Shown: positions 1 through 8,358 of the stretch, one piece after another
Position numbering within the stretch: position 1 is the stretch's first letter
How the letters are laid out: each line of letters opens with the position of its first letter
NCBI RefSeq assembly: GCF_010614725.1
Contig: NZ_JAAEHL010000004.1
Span: 62,001-126,000, forward strand
From: Flavobacterium ajazii
GTDB taxonomy: Bacteria; Bacteroidota; Bacteroidia; Flavobacteriales; Flavobacteriaceae
Reading direction: 5' to 3'
DNA length: 64,000 nucleotides
Position numbers and translations under genes: made by a program
The notes under the pieces: generated by a model
What the model was told of the DNA's origin: nothing
Database searches by the model: none
The model's input: the letters and a program-made list of their open reading frames with translations, nothing else

Positions 1-3000
1 AAAATATTAATGTCTGCATAACGATAAATATCACGTGAAGCACTGTTAAAATCAGATTCATACTCATAAACCACACGAGGAATATTAGTGAATGCCTCGT
101 CCCCAGGTTGTTGCCAAGCATTTACAATGTCTTTATTTATCACAGTGATGTCTGCCACATAGCCTCCCATTGCACTATTATAATTATTATTTAACATTGG
201 TAAAAAGGTATTTCTAACTTTATGGCCTAACTCATAAATGAATAAGGCAGATAAAGAGAAGTTTTTGTACGCAACTGAAGTATGGAAAGATCCTGTATGT
301 GTAGGCACAGTAGAACCATAATCCTTAATAGCATCTAAATCTGCAGGATTATAAATTACAGTATTTCCAGAAGCATCATAAACCTGTGGTAAACCTGTAC
401 TGCTTAATCCCGCCCATTTGTATCCATAAATTGAGGTATAATTTTTACCAATTCTAGGATAAGCTGATGGGTAATCCAACTGTAAATAATATACTGGAGC
501 TTTTACATTTACATAAGTTACTTCATTTTTATTATTCGCATACAAAACGGATGCGTCCCAATTAAATGAAGGTGTTTTTATAATAGATCCTCTTAAACTT
601 ACTTCAAAACCTTTGTTGGTCATTTCCCCATTGTTGATTTTGTAGGTAGAATACCCCCAACCTTCTGTTGGAATTCCGGTAGTACTCGCTAATAAATCTT
701 CTCCTTTTTTGTTGTATACATCAAGAGTTCCGCCCAATCTGCTTTTGAATAATTCAAAATCTAAACCAATGTTGGTTGTAGTGGTTTTTTCCCATGATAA
801 CTCAGGATTTGGTCTTGAATTTACTCCACCATACATACCTCCAACATTGGTATTCGCATAATAATAAGCTGTTAGATATGGTGCCGAATCTTTGGCTACG
901 TTACCACCAATACCATATGAACCACGAAGTTTTAAGGCATCAACCCAGGAAACTTTAAAAAACGATTCTTTATCAATATTCCATCCTGCACCCGCAGACC
1001 AAGTTGGTTTGTTTTGGTATTTATTATCGGTTCCCCAAAGGTTTGAACGATCCCAACGCAAACTTCCTGTAAATGAGTATTTCGCATCATAAACATATCC
1101 AGCTGTACTATAAAATGATACATAGCGGTTTTGAAATTCCTTTTCGGCAGAAAAATCATTTTGAGTCATATAACCACTAAATACACTTCCGTAAACTCCC
1201 AGCAGACTAGCTTGGTTTACCGGTGTAAAAGACAATGTTTGCTCATCCCAACCATAACGGGTATCGTCTCTGTATTCGGCTTTATTATGACGGATTTCCA
1301 TACCTGCAATAGCAGATACATCATGTTTATCATTAAAAGTCTGTCCAAAATTTAACTGCTGACGGAAATTGTAAGCATTCGTAAATTGATTGGTTTCTTT
1401 TAAAATATCACCATAAGGCAAGTTATAGACTGCTTTATTGCTAGCAATCGTTACCATTCCGTTTACTTGGCTTCTAACGCTGAACGATTCTTTTTCTCTT
1501 AAATAATTGGTACGATCTACACCATATTCATATTGAAACATTGCGTTATAGGTAAACGCTTTGCTAAACTTTACATTGAATTTGGCAAACGTTCTGTTCA
1601 TGAAACTTTTAGTCTCGCTTACATTTCGTCCCAACTCTTCCATTGGTGTGATGTCCATATTATACAAACCATAGTTTTGTATAGATTGCAAAGTAAAATT
1701 ATTATAACGAGAAGCTGCTGTAGAGGTAAAATAAGAACCATCATTATTAACCAACTGGTTATAAGGCTGAATCTTAAATCCTGGACTTAGTGCATTGTAA
1801 TTTTGCAGATCTCCTTTACCGAAGTTGATATATGTTCCCAAATCTACAGACAGCCAACTGTTAATTTGTGTTGAGTTTTTTAAGTTAATACCAACTGTTT
1901 CGTTTTCAGAATAAATATCTTCTAATTTATTGTTCTTATAAGTTAAGGATGCATTAAAACTATTGCTTTCAGATGCTTTGCCTAAACTCAGGTTGTGCTG
2001 TGTAAAGAATTGATCACGTTTAGCATATCTTGCGACATCATCATAATATTTATATCCCAGAGATGCCAATTGGTTCAATTGATTGTTTGCATCTGTCTGC
2101 GAAATAGCTCCAGTATAGCCTCTCAAAATAGTATTCATTCCAAGACTTGTAAAAGCAGCATTGTTTAATAATGATTGTGCATAAGTGCCTGCATTTATCC
2201 CTTGTAAATTAGGATTTCCGGCAGCCCAGCCTCTTTCTAAAGCTATGATGTCTGCAGAATTCGTTAAATTATCAGTATAATTTCTGTAAGGTGTAATCGT
2301 TAAGTTACTTGAAAAAGAAATATTTGTTCTTCCGGCTTTAGCTTTTTTCGTGGTAATTACTACGACTCCATTGGCAGCACGTGCACCATAAATAGATGAA
2401 GCTGCTGCATCTTTTAGAACCGTAATGGTTTCAATATCTTCTAAATTCAGATTAGGTAAATTTTCTTCCAATGCAAAATACTGGTTGTATTTTGTGCCTT
2501 CTACCGGAAAACCGTCAATTACGTACAAAGGAGTTGTCAAACCGTTCATAGAAGTTGTACCACGAATTTTTCCGTCCTGATACCCTACAATACGTCCTTC
2601 TAAAATTGAATTTAAACTGCTTAAACGCTGCTCCTGAAAATCCTTTGCTTTTAAATTTGAATAAGCACCTGTTGCTTTTTCTGCTGTAATATTTTGATAT
2701 CCTGTAGTCAAAACTACTCCTTCTAATTCCTGAACATCTTCTTTCAATACAACATTGATAACACTTCTTCCTTCAACTTTTATTTCCTGTCTTACATATC
2801 CTAAATAAGCAAAAGCTAATGTAGTTTGACTGTTTGTCGCTATAATTTGATATTCTCCGTTAAAATCAGTCATAACACCTCTTCCTGAACCATTATCAGA
2901 AACCGCTGCTCCAGCCAAAGGCATTCCTTTTGAATCAGTTACTCTACCTTTTACGATAAAATCCACTTCAGCTTTTGGTTTTTCGACCGGTGCTTTTTTA

Positions 3001-3356
3001 GGAGTTAAAACAATATGTGAACCGCTCACTTTAAAATCGGTACCTGAATCTTTAAAAATGGTATTCAGGATTGTTTCAATAGATGCATTGGTTAGGTTAA
3101 CATCTATTTTACGATTTAAATCAACCGATCTTACATTGTACACAAATCTGTAATCACTTGTATATTCAAGCTTTTCAATTGCTTTTCCAACGGTCATGTT
3201 GCTCGCACTGAAAGAAAGTCTGGCCTTTTGAGAATAGGTCACACCCGCCTGCATAACAGATAAAGTGGTTAATAATAATAATGTAGTCAATTTCATCTTC
3301 AAATCAAATTTCAAAAAAGGCTTGTCGAACCTGATTTTGTTCAATAGTTTTTTCAT
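1..3356 (-). CDS. SusC/RagA-family TonB-dependent receptor with STN domain (3' end cut off by window)
   Basis: Outer-membrane active transporter for an unknown large substrate, probably a glycan or peptide. The gene reads leftward from ATG 3356 and stays open to base 1, so about 1,118 residues are present and the barrel C-terminus is missing. In order: N-terminal signal region (MKLTTLLLLTTLSVMQAG near residues 21-38), a secretin/TonB short N-terminal (STN) domain at about residues 50-115, a carboxypeptidase-like beta-sandwich (KGRVTDSKGMPLAGA), a plug with the motif IYGARAANGVVVITTKK, then the beta-barrel. The STN domain is the part that signals to FecR anti-sigma factors, which fits the fecR-like gene directly upstream on the same strand and the ECF sigma gene beyond it. 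A SusD partner would be expected past the left edge. Family confidence is high; substrate unknown. Confidence 0.93.
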   Translation of the reverse strand, partial: MKKLLNKIRFDKPFLKFDLKMKLTTLLLLTTLSVMQAGVTYSQKARLSFSASNMTVGKAIEKLEYTSDYRFVYNVRSVDLNRKIDVNLTNASIETILNTIFKDSGTDFKVSGSHIVLTPKKAPVEKPKAEVDFIVKGRVTDSKGMPLAGAAVSDNGSGRGVMTDFNGEYQIIATNSQTTLAFAYLGYVRQEIKVEGRSVINVVLKEDVQELEGVVLTTGYQNITAEKATGAYSNLKAKDFQEQRLSSLNSILEGRIVGYQDGKIRGTTSMNGLTTPLYVIDGFPVEGTKYNQYFALEENLPNLNLEDIETITVLKDAAASSIYGARAANGVVVITTKKAKAGRTNISFSSNLTITPYRNYTDNLTNSADIIALERGWAAGNPNLQGINAGTYAQSLLNNAAFTSLGMNTILRGYTGAISQTDANNQLNQLASLGYKYYDDVARYAKRDQFFTQHNLSLGKASESNSFNASLTYKNNKLEDIYSENETVGINLKNSTQINSWLSVDLGTYINFGKGDLQNYNALSPGFKIQPYNQLVNNDGSYFTSTAASRYNNFTLQSIQNYGLYNMDITPMEELGRNVSETKSFMNRTFAKFNVKFSKAFTYNAMFQYEYGVDRTNYLREKESFSVRSQVNGMVTIASNKAVYNLPYGDILKETNQFTNAYNFRQQLNFGQTFNDKHDVSAIAGMEIRHNKAEYRDDTRYGWDEQTLSFTPVNQASLLGVYGSVFSGYMTQNDFSAEKEFQNRYVSFYSTAGYVYDAKYSFTGSLRWDRSNLWGTDNKYQNKPTWSAGAGWNIDKESFFKVSWVDALKLRGSYGIGGNVAKDSAPYLTAYYYANTNVGGMYGGVNSRPNPELSWEKTTTTNIGLDFELFKSRLGGTLDVYNKKGEDLLASTTGIPTEGWGYSTYKINNGEMTNKGFEVSLRGSIIKTPSFNWDASVLYANNKNEVTYVNVKAPVYYLQLDYPSAYPRIGKNYTSIYGYKWAGLSSTGLPQVYDASGNTVIYNPADLDAIKDYGSTVPTHTGSFHTSVAYKNFSLSALFIYELGHKVRNTFLPMLNNNYNSAMGGYVADITVINKDIVNAWQQPGDEAFTNIPRVVYEYESDFNSASRDIYRYADINI

Positions 3357-3411
3357 ACTTTTAAAATGTTTTTTAATGTTGGTTGGTTAATTAACTGACC
3401 GCATTCCTATA

Positions 3412-3443
3412 CCGGGAAATGTTGGCGCATTTTCCGGTTTTTT
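3412..3443 (+). terminator. Hairpin followed by T6, in the susC leader region
   Basis: CCGGGAAATG (3412-3421) pairs with CATTTTCCGG (3428-3437), with one G-U pair and the six-base loop TTGGCG. TTTTTT follows at 3438-3443. It looks like an intrinsic terminator on the + strand, yet no + strand gene precedes it. On the - strand it lies within the expected leader of the SusC gene. It could end an antisense transcript or act as a leader structure. Confidence 0.45.
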
Positions 3444-3603
3444 ACGGCCTCTACTTTTGGACTTTTGTTACATAGGCTTCTTTAGATTTTAAATTTTTGT
3501 TTTCAGATTTTAAATTTTATGTTATTGTCATTAATTTTTGAAATTATCACTATTAGCAATTTTTAGCGTTCCCTTTTGATATTGATTTTTGACATTGACA
3601 TTG

Positions 3604-4755
3604 TTATTTAATCGTGATCTTATCTCTGTCAATAGTATAATCAATCGCATAACTGTCGCTAAAATATTTCAGTACAACTTCAATCGGCTCATTATCAAAA
3701 CGGGCATTAAAAATTTCTTTTCCGAGCATTTTATTTCTGTTAATGAAAGTCACATTGTATCGACGTTCCAGTTTTTTGATAATATCCTCAAATGAAGCAT
3801 TTTTAAACACTAAACCTCCTTTTACCCAGGCCGTGTAATAATCTGTATTGACCTCTTCTGTCGTAATTGTTGATTTCCTTTTTATGTTCGACCCTTTGAA
3901 ACATGGTTTTAAATACACCTGATTTTCATTTGTTTTCAAACCTTTGTAAAGCGAAACCTTACCTTCAACCAGCACGATATCAGTACTTGCATTATCCATA
4001 TACGCATCTGCATTAAACCTGGTTCCCAAAACCTCAACGTTTACTTCATTTGTATTTACCGTAAACGGATGCGCCTTGTCTTTGGCAACTTCAAAATAAG
4101 CTTCTCCTGTCAAATGAACCCTTCTTCCCTCTTTTTTTAAGAACTGTACCGGATACGTTAACTGAGTTCCGGCATTCAGATGCACAAGGGTTCCGTCTGA
4201 TAACTGTATTTCGAATTTTTTACCGTATGGAATTTTAATCGTATTGTAAACTAATTTTCCTTCAGCATACGCTTTATTGTACACCAATCTGTTTTTTTCC
4301 TGTCTTCCGATGATGTTTCCGTCTTTATCGGTTATATTTCGGGTATCGGCTGTGTCAATTTCCTCTTCCGAATTATTATCTAATTGTAAAACAATTTCAT
4401 CCTGTCTCGGAATAATAACATTTTGTTTCTCTTTCGAGATATTCGAATTTTTATAAAAATAAAATCCGCCCAATGCGACAACCAGAATCGCTGCATATTT
4501 ATAATAAGAAGAAAATCTTCTTTTATAAAAAACACTGTTTTCTTTCTGAATTCTTTCTGATAACTGCTTTCTTACTTCAGCAGAATCGAATGTATTCATA
4601 GTGGTATCAATTGCGTAATTTGTTTTTACAAATTCCCTGAATTCAATTTGGTTTTCTTCATCCTTTAACCATTCCGTCAGTTGTTCAATTTCATCCTGAC
4701 TGGCCTGATTTGTGATAAATTTCACCATTAATCGTTCTGACTTTTTTACTGTCAT
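3604..4755 (-). CDS. FecR-family anti-sigma factor
   Basis: Inner-membrane anti-sigma/sensor protein that relays the state of an STN-bearing TonB receptor to an ECF sigma factor. ATG 4755 (MTVKKSERLMVKF) is preferred over an upstream in-frame start whose extra residues look like leader translation. An N-terminal cytoplasmic helical region (about 1-80) precedes a single membrane segment near residues 86-102 (YAAILVVALGGFYFY). The periplasmic FecR domain follows (IPYGKKFEIQLSDGT, GEAYFEVAKD, VEVLGTRFNADAY), and then a C-terminal DUF4974-like region ending ISDRDKITIK-like. It lies 247 bp upstream of the SusC gene on the same strand and is divergent from the sigma gene at 5036. About 384 residues, normal for the family. 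Confidence 0.92.
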   Translation of the reverse strand: MTVKKSERLMVKFITNQASQDEIEQLTEWLKDEENQIEFREFVKTNYAIDTTMNTFDSAEVRKQLSERIQKENSVFYKRRFSSYYKYAAILVVALGGFYFYKNSNISKEKQNVIIPRQDEIVLQLDNNSEEEIDTADTRNITDKDGNIIGRQEKNRLVYNKAYAEGKLVYNTIKIPYGKKFEIQLSDGTLVHLNAGTQLTYPVQFLKKEGRRVHLTGEAYFEVAKDKAHPFTVNTNEVNVEVLGTRFNADAYMDNASTDIVLVEGKVSLYKGLKTNENQVYLKPCFKGSNIKRKSTITTEEVNTDYYTAWVKGGLVFKNASFEDIIKKLERRYNVTFINRNKMLGKEIFNARFDNEPIEVVLKYFSDSYAIDYTIDRDKITIK

Positions 4756-4906
4756 TTTATCCTTTTTTAATATTATTACGAAGCAAAAAAGCAAAACCCT
4801 AACAATTTTATAAAGTTTTTTTGATTTTGCTGATTTTTTTATTTTTTACAAGTGTTTTCTTTCAATAAATTCTACTAATTTAATAGAATTAAATACACAA
4901 ATACCA

Positions 4907-4914
4907 TATCTTTG
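4907..4914 (+). promoter_or_regulatory. Bacteroidota -7 element (TAnnTTTG) upstream of the ECF sigma gene
   Basis: TATCTTTG matches the Bacteroidota -7 consensus TAnnTTTG. No good TTTG lies at the expected -33. It would give a leader of about 115 nt for the sigma gene at 5036. A second match is at 5023-5030. Confidence 0.35.
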
Positions 4915-5022
4915 CATTTTTATGCCTTTTTTATTTGTAATAAAATTCAAATAGAAAACCCAAATAAGAAGCTTTTTTCAGGAAATATCCTTTCTGATTT
5001 AAGCCTTAAAATTTTAAATTTA

Positions 5023-5030
5023 TATATTTG
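5023..5030 (+). promoter_or_regulatory. Second -7 element (TAnnTTTG) next to the sigma start codon
   Basis: TATATTTG matches TAnnTTTG and ends only five bases before ATG 5036. If used, the transcript would be leaderless or nearly so. The -33 region is weak. Which of the two elements is used cannot be decided from sequence. Confidence 0.35.
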
Positions 5031-5035
5031 TTACT

Positions 5036-5638
5036 ATGAAAACCGATGATTATAACGATAACAATATCCTTATTGAATCTCTTAGAAACGGAGATGAAAA
5101 AGCGTATACGTATCTCATCGACTCTTACCATCATAAACTTTGCGTTTATGCCAACAGTCTTGCAAAAAATATCTACAGTGCCGAAGACATCGTTCAGAAT
5201 GTCTTTATAAAAGTTTGGGAGCAAAGAGAGCGTTTAAAATCAGATCATTCCATTAAAAGTTTTCTCTACAAGTCTGTCTATAATGAATTTATTGATTTAT
5301 ACAGAAAAAACCAATCCTTGTTTTCTTTAGAAAAGACCTATTATGATGCCTTAAACTCAGTTGTTCTTGAAGATGATTCTGAATCTTTTCAACGCATATT
5401 AAAGGTAGTAAATAAAGAGATAGAAAGTTTACCCCCTAAATGCAAAGAAGTTTTCATTTTAAGCAAAAAAGAAGGCCTCACCAATATTGAAATTGCGGAA
5501 CATCTTGATGTCTCTATCAAAACTGTTGAAGCACAGATTACCAAAGCGTTTTCAATTTTGCGCTCTTCACTTGAAGAAAAGGTGAAAAGTGTTTTGTTTA
5601 TGTTCTTCGGAAAAAAGAAAAAACTTGGTCTAAACTAA
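5036..5638 (+). CDS. RNA polymerase ECF sigma-70 factor (FecI-like, Bacteroidota type)
   Basis: Extracytoplasmic-function sigma factor, 200 residues. Region 2 holds DEKAYTYLIDSYHHKLCVYA and the -10-binding segment AEDIVQNVFIKVWEQRE (about residues 49-65). Region 4 has LPPKCKEVFILSKKEGLTN and the helix-turn-helix NIEIAEHLDVSIKTVEAQI (about 155-175). It is divergent from the FecR gene, with 280 bp between them, so the pair does not share an mRNA. With the STN-bearing SusC receptor it forms a surface-signalling triad. The C-terminal tail is basic (FFGKKKKLGLN). Confidence 0.93.
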   Translation: MKTDDYNDNNILIESLRNGDEKAYTYLIDSYHHKLCVYANSLAKNIYSAEDIVQNVFIKVWEQRERLKSDHSIKSFLYKSVYNEFIDLYRKNQSLFSLEKTYYDALNSVVLEDDSESFQRILKVVNKEIESLPPKCKEVFILSKKEGLTNIEIAEHLDVSIKTVEAQITKAFSILRSSLEEKVKSVLFMFFGKKKKLGLN

Positions 5639-5814
5639 ATCGAATATCTTTTATTCTAAAGCAATTATTCTCTTTACATTTCTCTTATTTCAAAAAAACT
5701 CTTTGCATCATTTTCTCAAAGATATTTTTCTTAAAGTAAATCGCATTCAATTTTATAATTTCCTGCTTATCTTTAATCTTTGGAAATAATAAATTGTCAT
5801 TTAAAAAACGAAAT

Positions 5815-7095
5815 ATGAGCACTCCCAATGTCATTAGAAAAGTAGCTATTGTAGGTTATAACCGAATCCCTTTTGCAAGAGCCAATACAGCTTATGCCGA
5901 AGTTGGAAATCAGGAAATGATGACCGCAGCCTTAAACGGGCTTATTGAAAAATACAATTTAAAAGGACAGATATTAGGCGAAGTAGTTGGCGGAGCGGTT
6001 ATCAAACATACTTATGACAGCAATCTGATTCGGGAATGCGTCATGAAAACTACTCTCGATCCTGCTACACCTGCCTGCGATTTGCAGCAAGCCTGCGATA
6101 CCGGAATAGAAAGCGCCATTTATATTGCCAATAAAATTGCTCTGGGACAAATAGAATCCGGTATTGCCGGAGGTGTTGATTCCATCAGTGATATGCCGAT
6201 TGCAGTGAGTGAAAAACTTCGAAAAATTTTACTGAACGCCAGAAAAGCAAAATCATTAGGTGAAAAAATCAAAATATTTTTAAAACTCCGTCCCAAAGAT
6301 TTAACGCCGCTGGTTCCCCGAAATGAAGAATCACAAACCGGCCTTTCGATGGGCGGGCATACAGAAATAACGGCAAAACATTATAAAATATCGAGAGAAG
6401 ATCAGGATAATCTTGCCCTTAAAAGTCATTTGAATATGGCAAAAGCCTATGATGAAGGTTTTTTTGATGATATGATTACTCCGTTCAACGGACTTGAGAA
6501 AGACAATAACCTGAGAAAAGACAGCACTATTGAAAAATTAGCCAAATTAAATCCTGCTTTTGATAAAGTAAACGGAACATTAACGGCAGGAAACTCAACT
6601 CCTCTTACGGACGGAGCTTCGTGCATTCTTTTAGCCAGTGAAGAATGGGCAAAAGAACGCGGACTTCCAATTCTGGCCTATATTACTTTTGCTGAAGTCG
6701 CAGCAATTGAATATGTCAAAAATCAGCAAAACCTTTTATTAGCCCCATTATTTGCTGCCAGCAGAATGCTCGAAAAAGCCGGATTAAATCTACAGGATTT
6801 TGACTATTATGAAATTCATGAAGCTTTTGCTGCACAAGTTTTAGCCACCCTGAAAATTTGGGAAAGCCCAGAACTAAGTGCAGAAATAGGTGTGAAAAAA
6901 GCATTAGGAACTATAGACCGTGAAAAACTAAATGTAAAAGGAAGCAGTCTCGCAGCAGCGCATCCGTTTGCAGCAACCGGAGGCCGAATCATTGGTGTAA
7001 TGGCGAAATTACTAAACGAAAAAGGATCCGGAAGAGGATTTATCTCAATTTGTGCCGCAGGTGGTCAGGGAATTACAATGATTATTGAAAAATAA
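5815..7095 (+). CDS. Thiolase-family acetyl-CoA C-acyltransferase
   Basis: Condenses or cleaves acyl-CoA, in beta-oxidation or acetoacetyl-CoA metabolism. I choose ATG 5815 (MSTPNVIRKVAIVGYNRIPF); an in-frame TTG at 5794 would add only seven residues. The acylated cysteine is Cys94 in LQQACDTGIESA. The C-terminal half has the histidine motif YEIHEAFAAQ (near 338) and the second catalytic cysteine in ICAAGGQG (near 414). In most thiolases these read NEAFA and CxGGG, so His replaces Asn in the first. About 426 residues. It stands alone between the sigma gene and a strong terminator. FadA/FadI-like is the best guess, but chain-length preference cannot be read. Confidence 0.9.
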   Translation: MSTPNVIRKVAIVGYNRIPFARANTAYAEVGNQEMMTAALNGLIEKYNLKGQILGEVVGGAVIKHTYDSNLIRECVMKTTLDPATPACDLQQACDTGIESAIYIANKIALGQIESGIAGGVDSISDMPIAVSEKLRKILLNARKAKSLGEKIKIFLKLRPKDLTPLVPRNEESQTGLSMGGHTEITAKHYKISREDQDNLALKSHLNMAKAYDEGFFDDMITPFNGLEKDNNLRKDSTIEKLAKLNPAFDKVNGTLTAGNSTPLTDGASCILLASEEWAKERGLPILAYITFAEVAAIEYVKNQQNLLLAPLFAASRMLEKAGLNLQDFDYYEIHEAFAAQVLATLKIWESPELSAEIGVKKALGTIDREKLNVKGSSLAAAHPFAATGGRIIGVMAKLLNEKGSGRGFISICAAGGQGITMIIEK

Positions 7096-7105
7096 CTTTA
7101 ATAAC

Positions 7106-7133
7106 AAAATCCCGGAAAAAACCGGGATTTTTT
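7106..7133 (+). terminator. Intrinsic terminator after the thiolase gene
   Basis: AAATCCCGG and CCGGGATTT form a GC-rich stem with an A6 loop, followed by a T run. It lies 10 bp past the thiolase stop and, being symmetrical, can also serve the convergent azoreductase gene. Confidence 0.88.
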
Positions 7134-7142
7134 ATGCAAATC

Positions 7143-7754
7143 TTAAAACGAAAATTCCTCAACAGCAGCTAAAGCCTTTGGCAAAGCACTTTCAGCAAAA
7201 TCAGGAATGGATGTTCCTTCTACACGAAAAGTCGTAACATCTGTCATACCTAAAAAACCTAATACAGCACGCAGGTAAGGCTCGGCAAAATCATAGCTTT
7301 TATAAGGTCCTTCAGAAAATATAGCTCCGGATGCAATAGACAAATACACTTTTTTATTGGCTACTAATCCTTTTGGCGAGCCATCAGCATAACTAAAAGT
7401 CACTCCTGCTCTGGAAACCTGATCTACCCAGCCTTTTAATGCTGCCGGAATCCCAAAATTGTAAAGAGGCACGCCAATAACAATAATATCTGCGTCCAAC
7501 AATTTTTTTACCGCGCGATTCGAACTTTTAATCGCTTCTTTTTGTTCAGGTGTATGCGTCTCCTCGGGTGTAAAAAATGCGCCAATCTGCAATCCATCCA
7601 GATAAGGCAACGGTGTTTTAGAAAGATCAAGTGTATCAACTTCGATTTCCGGGTAGGCGATTGTCAGTTTTTCAATAACTGCGTTAGATAATTTATTACT
7701 AAAGGAAGCATCTCCTTTGATGCTTGTTACGATATTCAAAATTCTTTTGCTCAT
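7143..7754 (-). CDS. azoR: FMN-dependent NADH-azoreductase / NAD(P)H dehydrogenase (AzoR type)
   Basis: Flavodoxin-fold, FMN-binding quinone/azo reductase, cytosolic, 203 residues as usual for AzoR. The N-terminus has the first beta strand and phosphate-binding region (ILNIVTSIKGDASFSNKLS). The central PLYNFGIPAALKGWVDQVSRAGVTF (read as two adjoining blocks near 95-120) is the hallmark of the family, and IASGAIFSEGP matches the FMN/active-site loop. It is divergent from an HxlR regulator with a long palindrome between them, the classic layout for quinone- or electrophile-responsive control. Confidence 0.93.
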   Translation of the reverse strand: MSKRILNIVTSIKGDASFSNKLSNAVIEKLTIAYPEIEVDTLDLSKTPLPYLDGLQIGAFFTPEETHTPEQKEAIKSSNRAVKKLLDADIIVIGVPLYNFGIPAALKGWVDQVSRAGVTFSYADGSPKGLVANKKVYLSIASGAIFSEGPYKSYDFAEPYLRAVLGFLGMTDVTTFRVEGTSIPDFAESALPKALAAVEEFSF

Positions 7755-7780
7755 ATTTTTATAACTTTTGTTTTACAACA

Positions 7781-7788
7781 CAAACTTA
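7781..7788 (-). promoter_or_regulatory. -7 promoter element for azoR
   Basis: On the - strand this reads TAAGTTTG, matching TAnnTTTG. It is 27 bp upstream of the azoR ATG. The HxlR-type palindrome at 7815-7850 lies just beyond the expected -33 position. Confidence 0.45.
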
Positions 7789-7814
7789 TTTACATTTACT
7801 ATCTCTTTTATAGT

Positions 7815-7850
7815 ACTATCCTCAATGATAGCGCTATCGTTGAGGATAGT
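7815..7850. promoter_or_regulatory. 36-bp palindromic operator between azoR and hxlR-like gene
   Basis: Left arm ACTATCCTCAATGATAGC (7815-7832) and right arm GCTATCGTTGAGGATAGT (7833-7850) are reverse complements with a single mismatch and no spacer. Each arm contains a smaller CTATC/GATAG inverted repeat, so the site could bind two dimers. Its position between divergent azoR and HxlR genes supports an HxlR operator. Confidence 0.85.
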
Positions 7851-7868
7851 AACTCAAACAATATCAAA

Positions 7869-8243
7869 ATGACAAGCGAAAACACAAATACATGCGAAGA
7901 TAACACCTGCTCAAAAGAATCCTGTTTAAGCGCCTTATTACCGGTAAGAGATGCACTGGAAGTACTTAGCGGAAGATGGAAACTCCCTATTTTAATTGCT
8001 TTGTCAGATCGTCCAAAACGATTCAAAGAAATTTCAAGGGATATGGACGGAATCACAGATAAGATGTTGTCTAAAGAACTTAAAGACCTAGAGATAAACA
8101 AATTGATAATTAGAACCGTTTATGATACTTTTCCACCAACGGTTGAATACAGAAGAACTGAACACAGCAGATCTTTAGGAAATGTAATAATGGCACTGAA
8201 AGACTGGGGAAATCTGCACCGCAAAGAAATCATTGGCAAATAA
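7869..8243 (+). CDS. HxlR-family winged-helix transcriptional regulator
   Basis: DNA-binding regulator, 124 residues, typical HxlR length. The core LEVLSGRWKLPILIALSDRP followed by RFKEISRDMDGITDKMLSKEL and the wing VEYRRTEHSRSL are diagnostic. The N-terminal extension is cysteine-containing (Cys at about residues 9, 14 and 19: NTCEDNTCSKESCL). HxlR members such as HypR and YodB sense electrophiles or quinones through cysteines near the N-terminus, so a redox-sensing role is plausible. It probably represses azoR and itself through the palindrome immediately upstream. Confidence 0.92.
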   Translation: MTSENTNTCEDNTCSKESCLSALLPVRDALEVLSGRWKLPILIALSDRPKRFKEISRDMDGITDKMLSKELKDLEINKLIIRTVYDTFPPTVEYRRTEHSRSLGNVIMALKDWGNLHRKEIIGK

Positions 8244-8307
8244 TTTTTTCAAAATAAGCTTTCAAAAAGATAAAATGATTTTGTTTTCTTTTACAAATTA
8301 AGATTTC

Positions 8308-8315
8308 TATATTTG
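8308..8315 (+). promoter_or_regulatory. -7 promoter element of the small His/Cys gene
   Basis: TATATTTG fits TAnnTTTG. A TTTG at 8280-8283 is 24 bp upstream, slightly long for a -33 partner. The palindrome at 8314-8328 overlaps its end. Confidence 0.5.
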
Positions 8316-8328
8316 CAACTTAGTTGCA
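8314..8328. promoter_or_regulatory. Perfect 7-1-7 palindrome overlapping a promoter (Fur/Nur/Zur-like)
   Basis: TGCAACT-T-AGTTGCA is a perfect 15-bp palindrome with a one-base centre. The 7-1-7 geometry is typical of Fur-superfamily boxes, and TTGCAA-N5-TTGCAT closely resembles the nickel-responsive Nur box. It overlaps the -7 element and the expected start site, ideal for repression. Confidence 0.6.
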
Positions 8329-8358
8329 TTACATCAGCTGAGATTTCCAAAATCAAGA

